From contig JAUPKI010000317.1 of NCBI GenBank assembly GCA_030837545.1, positions 1 through 53,198 of the forward strand: 53,198 nucleotides of DNA. The letters run 5' to 3'. The DNA is from Thermodesulfobacteriota bacterium. Its GTDB lineage: Bacteria; Desulfobacterota; DSM-4660; Desulfatiglandales; Desulfatiglandaceae. A program made the translations under genes and the position numbers. The notes under the pieces were generated by a model that was given only the letters and a program-made list of their open reading frames with translations, did not search any database and was not told the origin of the DNA. This document shows, piece by piece, positions 26,724-35,537 of the stretch (positions within the stretch are counted from its first letter, which is position 1; each line of letters opens with the position of its first letter).

Positions 26724-28850
26724 ATGAAGTTGAAAAGCAAGGAAGAGGTCTTCAGGAGTGTCTGCCGGATCTGCCATGGGGGATGTGGGGCGCTCCTGTT
26801 CGTAAGAGATGGCAGACTCATGAGGGTAAAGCCTGATCCAGATTCTCCTTTCAGTCTGGGCAGAATGTGCATCAAAGGTCTTGCCACGCCTGAAATCATG
26901 TATCACCCTTCCAGACTCCTTACCCCCTTGAAGCGTGTGGGGGCGAGAGGATCCAACCGTTGGGAAGAAATAACCTGGGAAAGGGCCTTGAGCGAGATTG
27001 CCGGCAAGCTCGACAGGATCAGAGGCGAATCGGGCCCCGAATCGATCGCCCTTGGCCAGGGCACGGGAAGGCATCATTTTATGCATGTCATCCGTTTTGC
27101 CAACTCCCTTGGAACGCCCAACTGGTATGAACCGGGCCTTGCCAATTGTCTGCTGCCGAGGATAACCGTCAGCCAACTGACATATGGGGGATTCGTTGTG
27201 GCAGACTACTACGGAAAAGTAGCCCCCAAAACCATCCTGTTCTGGGGTCACAACCCGATTGTAAGCGGGCCTGACGGAGAACTCTCCTTCCCAGTCAGAC
27301 GGGCCTTAAAATGGGGCAGCTTTGGAATTGCCATCGATCCGAGGAGGTCGGAAACCGCCAGACAATGCCGAATATGGCTGCCGATAAGGCCCGGGACGGA
27401 TGCCGCCCTTGCCCTTGCGATGATTCATGTCATTACCCACGAAGGCATCTATGACAAGGACTTTGTAGAAAAATGGACGGTTGGCTTCAACCGGTTGAAA
27501 GCCCATGTTGCCCTTTACACCCCCACATGGGCCGAAGGCATCACTTGGGTCCCGGCAGAGATGATTGTGGCAGCCGCAAGGAGATATGCTCTTGAAAAGC
27601 CTTCTGTTTTGGAGTGGGGAGTTGCCATTGAACACAACACCAACTCGCTTCAAACCGTGAGGGCCATCTCCCTGCTCAGAGGCCTGACCGGGAATATCGA
27701 TATTCCTGGCGGGGACATACTGGGCATGAATATTGTCAGGCCCTACCCGGTCATGAGGGACCAACTGCCCAAAGGGATGGCAGAAAAAAGGATAGGGGCC
27801 GGTCAGTTCAAGCTATTGGGAGGCTTCCGGTCGCTTATCCCTTCGGCGCATGTTCCCGGCCTCTTCAAGGCCATGCGGACAGGGGATCCCTATCGAATAA
27901 GGGCGCTTTTGGTTTTCGGGGGGAATCCGATGGTCACCGTCGCCAATTCCAGGGAGGTCTATGAATCGCTGCAAAAACTGGACCTGCTCGTTGTAACGGA
28001 TCTATTCATGACCCCAACCGCTGGTCTGGCCGACTATGTGCTCCCTGCCGCCTTCTGGCCGGAGATCAACCAGATCATCGAACTCCCTTTTGTTGCTGAA
28101 AATGCCGTTTTCGCCCAACAGAAGGTGGTTCAGACCGGCCTGTGCAGACAGGACGAGGAGATTATGATCGACCTTGCCAGAAGGCTGGATCTGCCAGGGT
28201 CAGATCAATCGCTTCGGGATATCATTGATTTCCGGCTCGAGCCGCTGGGTTTGACTTTTGAAGATTTAAGAAATAAAATATATAGTTATCCGCGCCATGA
28301 GTACAGAAAATTTGAGAAGAACGGGTTCAGGACCCCTTCGAAAAAAGTTGAACTCTATTCCAGATTCCTGGAAAGACAGGGATACGATCCCCTTCCCGCC
28401 TATCAGGAACCCCCGGAGAGCCCGGTCAGCCAGCCGGATTTATACAGGGAGTTTCCTTATGTGTTGACGACGGGAAGCAGAAGGATTGAGTTTTTTCACA
28501 GTGAACACAGACAGATACAGTCTCTCAGGAAGAGGAGGCCCGATCCGACCGCAGAAATGCATCCGGCAACGGCTTCCCTGCATGGCGTTGCAGATGGGGA
28601 TTGGGTAACTGTCAGCTCTCCTCGAGGGCAGATACAAATGAGGGCTGCGGTGACCGAGGATATTCGAACAGGGGTCATCAACATTGATCACGGGTGGTGG
28701 TTTCCTGAAAGGGGCGGCCCTGATTTCGGGGTCTGGGCGTCCAATGCCAATCTGCTGACATCCAATGCGCCCCCTTATGACCCGGCCTTCGGGAGTTATC
28801 AACTAAGGGGGCTTTTGTGCAACGTAGAGAAAACAAGTGGGGATCTCTGA
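26724..28850 (+). CDS. Cytoplasmic Mo/W-bis-MGD enzyme, acetylene-hydratase-like subgroup
   Basis: A 708-residue member of the DMSO-reductase/MopB superfamily. An N-terminal [4Fe-4S] site has C14, C17, C21 and C49. By-eye similarity to acetylene hydratase extends through SPNW-like TPNWYEP, the IDPRRSETA loop, PGTDAALALAMIHVI, the FMTPTAGLADYVLP stretch and a C-terminal MGD-binding domain. C142 (LANCLLPR) aligns with the metal-ligating Cys of acetylene hydratase. The residue after the second cluster Cys is H18 where that enzyme has catalytic Asp. There is no Tat signal and no electron-transfer subunit nearby, so a cytoplasmic, perhaps non-redox role on a pathway intermediate is plausible. Confidence 0.88.
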   Translation: MKLKSKEEVFRSVCRICHGGCGALLFVRDGRLMRVKPDPDSPFSLGRMCIKGLATPEIMYHPSRLLTPLKRVGARGSNRWEEITWERALSEIAGKLDRIRGESGPESIALGQGTGRHHFMHVIRFANSLGTPNWYEPGLANCLLPRITVSQLTYGGFVVADYYGKVAPKTILFWGHNPIVSGPDGELSFPVRRALKWGSFGIAIDPRRSETARQCRIWLPIRPGTDAALALAMIHVITHEGIYDKDFVEKWTVGFNRLKAHVALYTPTWAEGITWVPAEMIVAAARRYALEKPSVLEWGVAIEHNTNSLQTVRAISLLRGLTGNIDIPGGDILGMNIVRPYPVMRDQLPKGMAEKRIGAGQFKLLGGFRSLIPSAHVPGLFKAMRTGDPYRIRALLVFGGNPMVTVANSREVYESLQKLDLLVVTDLFMTPTAGLADYVLPAAFWPEINQIIELPFVAENAVFAQQKVVQTGLCRQDEEIMIDLARRLDLPGSDQSLRDIIDFRLEPLGLTFEDLRNKIYSYPRHEYRKFEKNGFRTPSKKVELYSRFLERQGYDPLPAYQEPPESPVSQPDLYREFPYVLTTGSRRIEFFHSEHRQIQSLRKRRPDPTAEMHPATASLHGVADGDWVTVSSPRGQIQMRAAVTEDIRTGVINIDHGWWFPERGGPDFGVWASNANLLTSNAPPYDPAFGSYQLRGLLCNVEKTSGDL

Positions 28851-28865
28851 TCATTGGGGACGGCC

Positions 28866-29615
28866 ATGAGACACTATAGGTACTTTTCCTGGTTTCTGTT
28901 TTTAGCCCTGATACTGTCCTGTTCGGCAAAAACGACGTCCGAAGAGATTACCGTCAATAAAGGGGATGTCTCTCCACCGGCCCCCTTTGTCTTGGGTGCC
29001 GGCGACAAGATCAGCCTCAGCGTATGGCGCCATGACGACCTCGCAAAGACCGTACAGATAGACCCCTCCGGAGATATTTCACTCCCCCTCATAGGAGACA
29101 TAAAGGCATCTGGCTTGACCACCGCCCAGTTGAGAGAAGAGGTCCGCTTGCGGCTCTCAAAATACATCGTCAATCCCAAGGTCGATGTCAATGTATCTAC
29201 ATTAACCAGCCAGAATGTCTACGTCCTGGGCGAGGTCAATTCTCCCGGATCTTTTACCCTCAACAGGGATATGCTGGTCTGGGATGCCATATCATTGGCG
29301 CAAGGGTTTACTCAGGACGCAAACCAGGATGCGGTGTTGCTCGTAAGAAGTGAGAATGGCTTAGGCAAAATAAGCGCCTTGAACCTGGATATCCAAGACA
29401 TGTTTAAAAAGGGCGAGGTGCTTCCGGATTACCGCTTGAAAAACCGCGATCTCATTTATGTTCCACCAAGCACGATTGTTGATGTTGAGAGGTTTATGAA
29501 GAGGCTAAACAACATTCTCAGCCCTATCCTGAATATTGAAAGAGGCATCATCATGAGCCAGGATGTACGCAATGTGCTGAAGGGCAAAGACATAACAGGT
29601 GGAGTCGTTTATTAA
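28866..29615 (+). CDS. Wza-type outer-membrane polysaccharide export lipoprotein
   Basis: A 249-residue export protein. ATG 28866 has a gggga upstream and gives a clean signal peptide. A lipobox-like ILSC places the lipidated Cys at residue 19. Next come the poly_export domain (VLGAGDKISLSVWRHDDL, then GDISLPLIGDIKASGLT) and an SLBB domain (VYVLGEVNSPGSF). It would form the periplasmic/outer-membrane channel for the glycan. It is shorter than E. coli Wza (~379 residues), as is common in the BexD/KpsD-like group with one SLBB repeat. It follows the molybdoenzyme by 15 bp, tying the metabolic block to export. Confidence 0.9.
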   Translation: MRHYRYFSWFLFLALILSCSAKTTSEEITVNKGDVSPPAPFVLGAGDKISLSVWRHDDLAKTVQIDPSGDISLPLIGDIKASGLTTAQLREEVRLRLSKYIVNPKVDVNVSTLTSQNVYVLGEVNSPGSFTLNRDMLVWDAISLAQGFTQDANQDAVLLVRSENGLGKISALNLDIQDMFKKGEVLPDYRLKNRDLIYVPPSTIVDVERFMKRLNNILSPILNIERGIIMSQDVRNVLKGKDITGGVVY

Positions 29616-29632
29616 CTTAATTTTGATGCATT

Positions 29633-29762
29633 CGTAAAAAGTCTTTACCCAGTTGAAAAACGGGGTCCAGAGGTTTTATAAGTTATTGAATCCCGCTGCG
29701 GCGGGACTGGATTCCGGCTTTCGCCGGAACGACGGGGAATAGCGTTTCGTGACTTTCAAATA
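29633..29762. repeat. MITE/REP-like palindromic element, copy F
   Basis: The left end cgtaaaaagtc (29633-29643) is identical to the end of copy A. The arms aaaaacggggtccag and ggattccggctttcgccgga follow; the right end near gactttc is decayed. A separate small hairpin, tcccgc-tgcg-gcggga, is nested at 29691-29706. The words ttttacgagaccatcaa near 29838 echo the flank of copy A at 113-129. Confidence 0.65.
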
Positions 29763-30087
29763 ACTAAATCATAACGTCTTAATATAATAGATAAGTTATT
29801 TTCGGTCACAGTGCCGCAGCGCGGCATCAATTAGCCTTTTACGAGACCATCAATTTTGTGATCGGAAAAGCAGCTATGAGGTACCGTTGAATCGAGGTTG
29901 TCTCCTGATTTCGTTGCTCTGAAGGACGACTACGCCTTGCCTCCAATCCGTTTGTTTCCTTTGAAAAGCGTCAGCATTACAAGAGGTATGCTTGCAGAAC
30001 ATTTCTGTGAACCACTACTGATAATGGAAGTCAAACCATACTACGGGATAGTCTGTAAGCGGAAACAATCATAGTAGGAAAAGAAGG
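29763..30087. other. Gene-free stretch
   Basis: A+T-rich spacer with a small inverted repeat (tgccgc-agc-gcggca near 29812). I see no gene, no confident promoter and no terminator with a T-run. It may contain a promoter for the following exported protein. Confidence 0.4.
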
Positions 30088-31518
30088 ATGGTTTTACATA
30101 TGCTGCCCATAGTCCGTGCCTTTCTTCCTCTTCTAATGACAGTATTGTTTGCCTTGCACGTTTCCAGTGACCTTACTCACGCAAACACTGAAAAAGATGC
30201 TGAGTCCAGCAACCAGACGATTCCCGTGGTGAAGAGGAAGCAGCCTTCAATAAATATAGCTCTCAATTTGCATATGGATCCTTGGGGAAGAAAGGAGGAT
30301 AGTCCCGAGGAATTAATGATTCAATATGAAAAACATAGGGATGCATTCCTATGGCTATGTAACTTGGCTAAGCAGAAAGGGTTTAAGATCACAGCGGAAA
30401 TTACAGGATTTTATGCTGAATATGTTATCAGACAAAAGCATGTAACCGATTTTCGTGATTTTATGCCTGGCAAGACGCATTTCCTCGGGACTCATCTACA
30501 CGAAAACTATAAAACGAATAACACGCCATATGTTTGGGCCCAAAGTTGGGATTCAAAAGATGCCCAAAAGATATTCAGGGACCAAATTTCAATGATTAAC
30601 CGCATATTTGAATCCTTAGGGTGTTCGAAAACAGACAACCATCTCATTCATGGCGTTGTGGTCGAATCCGAAGATCCAGAGACACTTTACGGTGCTCGAG
30701 ACGCAAACAACAATCCGTACCCAAATTATTTTGATATCGTTACTGGTTACGGTTTGCTCAACCACCCCTATCGGACCAATTCCGATGGTCTTCGGAGAAG
30801 AGTTCCCTTAGAAGACTTGAAGGGAAGGTTTATTGCGATCCCAAAGCCTACTCCGGGTTTCATGGGGATCATACACGTTCCGTTGGGTCCGCCTCAAAGA
30901 GTCAACCTGACACTCCCGATGATACAGAAGGATTTCATCTTAGAATACATTGAATGGAAGACCTATAACGTACTGGATCTCCCTCCACGTCCGTGGATTT
31001 TTGCGTTTGACATACACCCGTTGGATCTGAATGCAGGTCTTATAGGAGGAGATGGAAAAGAAATTCGTAAGACCTTCGCACAATTTTATGAATGGATAAA
31101 CGAAAATTTCAGGGATGTTTCAAGATATGCCACGTCTGCAGATGTTGCAACAGAGTATTTGAAGTGGGAAAAAAAGAATCCAGATACATTGATGTATGGC
31201 GCTGCTGGAAAATCTGATGTGGGGCAATCTGATTTCCTGACCAAGAACATCTATTATCACCTGAAAGGTTATGGTCCGCACTCTTTTGTCTACTATGCTG
31301 AATATACTCTGGATCAGAATAAAGTCTATGATTTTACGAGGCATATACATGAACACTCGTTTTTGATTGTTCCCAATGGAATCACTCCAACCATAGATTT
31401 GAGCAGGCTGATTTCTGGAAGTGTCAAGGTTATCAGTAGGAGCGGTATCTATACCATGGATAGCGCTTCAAATATCCCCATTTCTGTAGAGCCTGTTCTG
31501 GTAACTTCGGAAAGATAG
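30088..31518 (+). CDS. Exported protein of unknown function in the glycan locus
   Basis: A 476-residue protein that I do not recognise. It has a Sec signal peptide (hydrophobic about 5-30, likely cleaved near LTHA), then a soluble, aromatic-rich domain. Clusters of His/Asp appear at LNLHMDPWG, GTHLHENYK and FAFDIHPLDLN, spaced as in metal-dependent deacetylases or glycosidases built on a beta/alpha barrel, but I cannot prove this. It sits between Wza and Wzz, where polysaccharide-modifying or -cleaving enzymes are often found. Its codons are A+T-richer than genes of the first 20 kb. The ATG lies directly after an aagaagg, so an ATG four codons in is an alternative start. Confidence 0.7.
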   Translation: MVLHMLPIVRAFLPLLMTVLFALHVSSDLTHANTEKDAESSNQTIPVVKRKQPSINIALNLHMDPWGRKEDSPEELMIQYEKHRDAFLWLCNLAKQKGFKITAEITGFYAEYVIRQKHVTDFRDFMPGKTHFLGTHLHENYKTNNTPYVWAQSWDSKDAQKIFRDQISMINRIFESLGCSKTDNHLIHGVVVESEDPETLYGARDANNNPYPNYFDIVTGYGLLNHPYRTNSDGLRRRVPLEDLKGRFIAIPKPTPGFMGIIHVPLGPPQRVNLTLPMIQKDFILEYIEWKTYNVLDLPPRPWIFAFDIHPLDLNAGLIGGDGKEIRKTFAQFYEWINENFRDVSRYATSADVATEYLKWEKKNPDTLMYGAAGKSDVGQSDFLTKNIYYHLKGYGPHSFVYYAEYTLDQNKVYDFTRHIHEHSFLIVPNGITPTIDLSRLISGSVKVISRSGIYTMDSASNIPISVEPVLVTSER

Positions 31519-31629
31519 AACTTGAGCGTCTATGGAATAGGATGATTTTAGAAAATAGTTCTACTAAGCCTTTTATGATTCGATGTCAGGTCCTGACTGT
31601 TAACGTAATCCTGGCGAGGGCAACATAAC

Positions 31630-33792
31630 ATGGAAAACAGGAATCCTGGCAACTGGCTTTTTGCTATAGCGGGGATCAATCTGCCCCTGGTTCTTTGGGG
31701 GATTTTTTTGGTGGCCATCGCTGTCACCTGTTTAACATTTCTGTTTTCACCTATTTATAAAGCGACAACGATTCTGACCCTGGATTCGGACGCTGAAAAG
31801 GTGCTGAGAGGGATCGACCTCGCCTATCCCACAACACAATCAACCGACTATATCAGATTTGAATATTTTGCCATCCATAGCATTACATTGATGCGTTCAG
31901 TAGATCTTGCCCGAGAGGTTATCAATAGGTGCAACATCACGGATAGCTCTGGCGAAGAGGTGCTTCCTGAAAACCTGATAGAACCCGGCCTCTTCAAATT
32001 GCTGTTCAAGAATAGCGGACAGGGGATTGATGTAGACTGGATAGCAGATACTCAGCAGTTTGCCATAACGGGATATTCAGAAGAACCGCATAAGGCTGTT
32101 ATTGTTTCAGAAGCCTATACAGAGGCTTTTCTCCAAAAGAATGCCGGTCAATTTAGGGATATGCTAAAGGTTTTGATGACAAATTTAGAAAGCCAACTTG
32201 AAGAAAGCAAAACAAAGATCAAGAGCATTCAAGGCGATATTCAGAAAATACGGCTTCAGCACAATATGCCGGACTCGTCAAATGAATCTGAGAAGCTGAC
32301 CGGACAAATTCTGGAAATTGAGACGAGCCTGTCTTCCAGTATCCTTGAGGAGAAGACATACAGTAGAAAGATCGAACACCTTTCTGCTGAAGCCACAAAT
32401 CATGAGAAGCTCTTGAAATACCGTCACATTATGAGAACAAATCCCCTTGTGACTGAGTTGAATTCAAAAATTGTAGATCTGAGTGGAGAATTGATAGCGT
32501 TATCTCTTGAATATACACCTACACATCCCGACTATCTTCGGGCTAAGGAAAAGCTGCATAATGCCAAAGAAACCCTGAGAAAAGAGGCAGAAAAATCTTT
32601 CTATGAGGAAGCAAAAGAAACTTCTCCTGTGAGAGACGAAATATTATCAACCATTCTAAATCTAACCATAAATCATCTAATTTTCAAAAGCACTGTTGAA
32701 CATCTTCAGGTAAGACTGGATACATACAAAAAGCGGCTTAATGAACTAATAAAAGCACAGACGGCGATTGATTACTTAACTAATGAACTTGGCACTTATA
32801 GTGACTTGAAAAACAGCAGCCAAAAAAGCATTATTAAAATTCGTAGCACTTGCAACAATTCGCTTCCTTTCTTCAGGGTGGTCTCAAGAGCTTGGATCAA
32901 TACCGACAATTTGAAGGATTACAAGTTGTTCCCAAAAAGGAAACAAATTCTTCTAATTTCATGTGTGCTTTCATTTTTTCTGTTTTCGTTCCTTGCAATC
33001 GCCTGGGAAATGCGATCCAACCTGCTCTATTACAAATGGCAACTTTCCGAATTTGGTTACAATTTTACCATTGTCGAAGTGCCGACGATTGGCAAACCTT
33101 CAAAAATAATCGGTGACTTTGAATCCGTCCTCGCGATCTATCTGCGTGGTGTCTCGGGGTCTCTCTTTGACGCAAAACTAATCAGGGTAGTCAACGCGAT
33201 CGAAGGGGAAGGGAAGGCCACGGTGGGCAGGACGCTTGCGTGGTGTTTCAACAGGTCAGGCAGATCAGTCCTCCTGGTAGATGGTGACTACATACATAGA
33301 AAATGTTCAAAGGCATTGGGCATGGAGGATAGGCCGGGACTTACGGACTTCCTCCAAGGGGATAAGGACATAGATAGTGTAATAGTTCAATCTCCGGTTT
33401 CTCATATGGACTGTATTCCGGCTGGAACATCTGGCACCATTGAATGGGATTCAAACATCAGAAAAGTCCTGCCTGAGATACTCTCAAACCTTTCCGGACG
33501 GTATGACAAAATTGTATTCTTGGACACCCCCTTGAACGACACCCTATTCCCTCTGATTGATGGAATGGATCAAGACATCGTTTTGGTGCTAAAATCAGGC
33601 AAACATTCTATCTCCGAGTTTGGTGAGATTCTCAGTATAAGCCAATTGTCCAGAGGCGACAGAGCAGGAATCAGCGCAATAGTTCTTAATTGCCTTCCGT
33701 TTACAGCCAATGTCTTCTCAGTAAGAGGTCTTTGGCGGTTGACACAACACCTTATCAGGCAGCCCTTTCAGTCTTTTCGAAGGCCAAAATGA
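31630..33792 (+). CDS. Wzz/GumC-like chain-length protein with degenerate BY-kinase domain
   Basis: The 720 residues comprise a Wzz domain with a first membrane segment near 20-42, a long periplasmic coiled coil (about 180-420), a second membrane segment near 440-460, and a C-terminal ATPase-like domain. In bacterial tyrosine kinases Walker A ends PGEGKST; here it reads AIEGEGKAT with K529 kept and Pro lost. Walker A' is LLVDGDY in place of the usual DADLR-type motif. Walker B is IVFLDTPL. The C-terminus lacks a tyrosine cluster. It probably controls chain length and export as a copolymerase, with doubtful kinase activity. It overlaps the next gene by 4 bp. Confidence 0.85.
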   Translation: MENRNPGNWLFAIAGINLPLVLWGIFLVAIAVTCLTFLFSPIYKATTILTLDSDAEKVLRGIDLAYPTTQSTDYIRFEYFAIHSITLMRSVDLAREVINRCNITDSSGEEVLPENLIEPGLFKLLFKNSGQGIDVDWIADTQQFAITGYSEEPHKAVIVSEAYTEAFLQKNAGQFRDMLKVLMTNLESQLEESKTKIKSIQGDIQKIRLQHNMPDSSNESEKLTGQILEIETSLSSSILEEKTYSRKIEHLSAEATNHEKLLKYRHIMRTNPLVTELNSKIVDLSGELIALSLEYTPTHPDYLRAKEKLHNAKETLRKEAEKSFYEEAKETSPVRDEILSTILNLTINHLIFKSTVEHLQVRLDTYKKRLNELIKAQTAIDYLTNELGTYSDLKNSSQKSIIKIRSTCNNSLPFFRVVSRAWINTDNLKDYKLFPKRKQILLISCVLSFFLFSFLAIAWEMRSNLLYYKWQLSEFGYNFTIVEVPTIGKPSKIIGDFESVLAIYLRGVSGSLFDAKLIRVVNAIEGEGKATVGRTLAWCFNRSGRSVLLVDGDYIHRKCSKALGMEDRPGLTDFLQGDKDIDSVIVQSPVSHMDCIPAGTSGTIEWDSNIRKVLPEILSNLSGRYDKIVFLDTPLNDTLFPLIDGMDQDIVLVLKSGKHSISEFGEILSISQLSRGDRAGISAIVLNCLPFTANVFSVRGLWRLTQHLIRQPFQSFRRPK

Positions 33793-35360
33793 CCGTTTTC
33801 AGCAGCACATCGGATATGTCACCATTTCTGCCCCCGGCATGGGGCTTGGTTCTCATCTCCATTGTTTTCAGTCCCCTTGCAGTGTTTTTCCCGCTTCATC
33901 TGGCCATCTTCCTCATATTGGCAGCCACTATTTTGGCCTTTTGTGTTAGACCGATGCTCCTTGTCTATCTCATGACCGCATCATACGCATTGGAGAGCTG
34001 CACGATAGAACTCCATTTTGAAAATGCCAGTTACTATTACGGGTATGTTTGGGTACATTTCTTCGAAATTAACAATTTGATTACCCTGGCAGTCATTATT
34101 CTGTGGTACTTGATCGGTTACCATCGGAATCAAAATGGGGCGTTATGTTCAGTGCCGCATCTATACAAATGGATCTTTTTCCTTTTCACCACCTTTATCG
34201 CTTGGTCAGCCTTTATCGCCTTATTGTCTTCGAAAGCCGACGTGGCATTTTTTGGATGGTGGAAACTGAACTGCAATTTTGTGATGATGGCGCTCTTGAT
34301 TATACATCTGGATAGATACGATAAATTTATTAAAGTAATGTCTCTTTACTGTGGTGTTGCTTTCATTTTCTCCTTGATTTCAATCTATGCAACTCACCAG
34401 GCCTTTGAAACCACCAAAATGATATATTTGTCTCCTGATCTCTCCGCATCAATCAAAATTGCCCTGTTCAACCGGCCCGGCGGGGTCATGGAAAAGCTGG
34501 TGGGACTTGTGAATGGATTCGGATTGTGCGGCAAGCATCAACTGGGGATGTTAGTGTTGGGGGGGATACTATTCTCTGTGTTCCTGGCTAAACACTACAA
34601 ATCGTGGATTATTAGGGCGACATTGGTATTATTGATCTGCCTGTTCGAAATGATTCTCTATAATAACGTCATGAAATTATCTCTGACTGCATCCCTTCTT
34701 CTTTTAATCCTTGCATGGCTCGCGGTTCTCCCTTTTCGGAAATATTTCATACACATTCTAGCTCTGTTCATCTGTTTGAACATTGTGGGGTGGTGCGGCT
34801 CCAAATTGATCCAAGCGCCCCATTTAGCTGCCACAGACGAAATCATCAGCAAACTTGTTACAAAAGTACCGGCTTCAAGTCAATTTCAAGTGGGATCCAT
34901 TCCACATCGAGTGTATATCTGGGAGCAGACGTTCGACAGAATTATAAAAAACCCTTTTACCGGAATCGGCCCAGAGGCTTTAAGAAAAGATTTGTTGTTC
35001 AACCTTCCGCACGGGCATAATTTTTTTCTGACACTGACAGCCGAATATGGCGCCCCTGCCGGCATGTTGATGTTGTTTGCCTTTTTTTTGGTTGGTATAT
35101 ACAGTTATCACAATATTTTTTCGAAAGACGAGAGCAATAGCGGGAATAATAGAATCTTATGGTTTCTCAAGTTGACCTTTTTCGGGGCTTCTGGTAGCGC
35201 CTTATTTGAGTCCCTTTTTGACTGCGATATCTGGCTGCCGCATCTATGGTTCATGCTTGCACTTTTGCTTGGATCGATGAATTTGGAAAATCGCGGCAAA
35301 CAGCGGCTAAACGCGGCAGTGCCGATTCATACAGGATATCTTTCTATGGACCTGGCCTGA
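33789..35360 (+). CDS. Wzy/WaaL-family O-antigen polymerase or ligase
   Basis: A 523-residue, very hydrophobic protein with about ten to twelve membrane helices. The start is the ATG that overlaps the upstream stop (ATGA). A large extracytoplasmic loop near residues 360-420 ends with the family motif region GIGPEALRKD and HGHNFFLTLTAEYGAPAG, as in the O-antigen_lig domain (PF04932). It would polymerise lipid-linked repeats or transfer the glycan to an acceptor in the periplasm. Polymerase and ligase cannot be told apart from sequence; its place after Wzz favours polymerase. Confidence 0.85.
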   Translation: MTVFSSTSDMSPFLPPAWGLVLISIVFSPLAVFFPLHLAIFLILAATILAFCVRPMLLVYLMTASYALESCTIELHFENASYYYGYVWVHFFEINNLITLAVIILWYLIGYHRNQNGALCSVPHLYKWIFFLFTTFIAWSAFIALLSSKADVAFFGWWKLNCNFVMMALLIIHLDRYDKFIKVMSLYCGVAFIFSLISIYATHQAFETTKMIYLSPDLSASIKIALFNRPGGVMEKLVGLVNGFGLCGKHQLGMLVLGGILFSVFLAKHYKSWIIRATLVLLICLFEMILYNNVMKLSLTASLLLLILAWLAVLPFRKYFIHILALFICLNIVGWCGSKLIQAPHLAATDEIISKLVTKVPASSQFQVGSIPHRVYIWEQTFDRIIKNPFTGIGPEALRKDLLFNLPHGHNFFLTLTAEYGAPAGMLMLFAFFLVGIYSYHNIFSKDESNSGNNRILWFLKLTFFGASGSALFESLFDCDIWLPHLWFMLALLLGSMNLENRGKQRLNAAVPIHTGYLSMDLA

Positions 35361-35537
35361 AACAGCGAAGCAACATGCACCCCCGCCCATGCAGAGGCGC
35401 TTGGGGTTTATATTCTGTAACGTCTCGGTTCCGTTCCATTCTTTGGGGTTGGCCCCATCCTGTAACGCAGTATGGATTGGGATAAAACTTCAAACTGGGC
35501 GGCTTTGGGCCAACCTCCTCGACCAGGAGCAACATAA

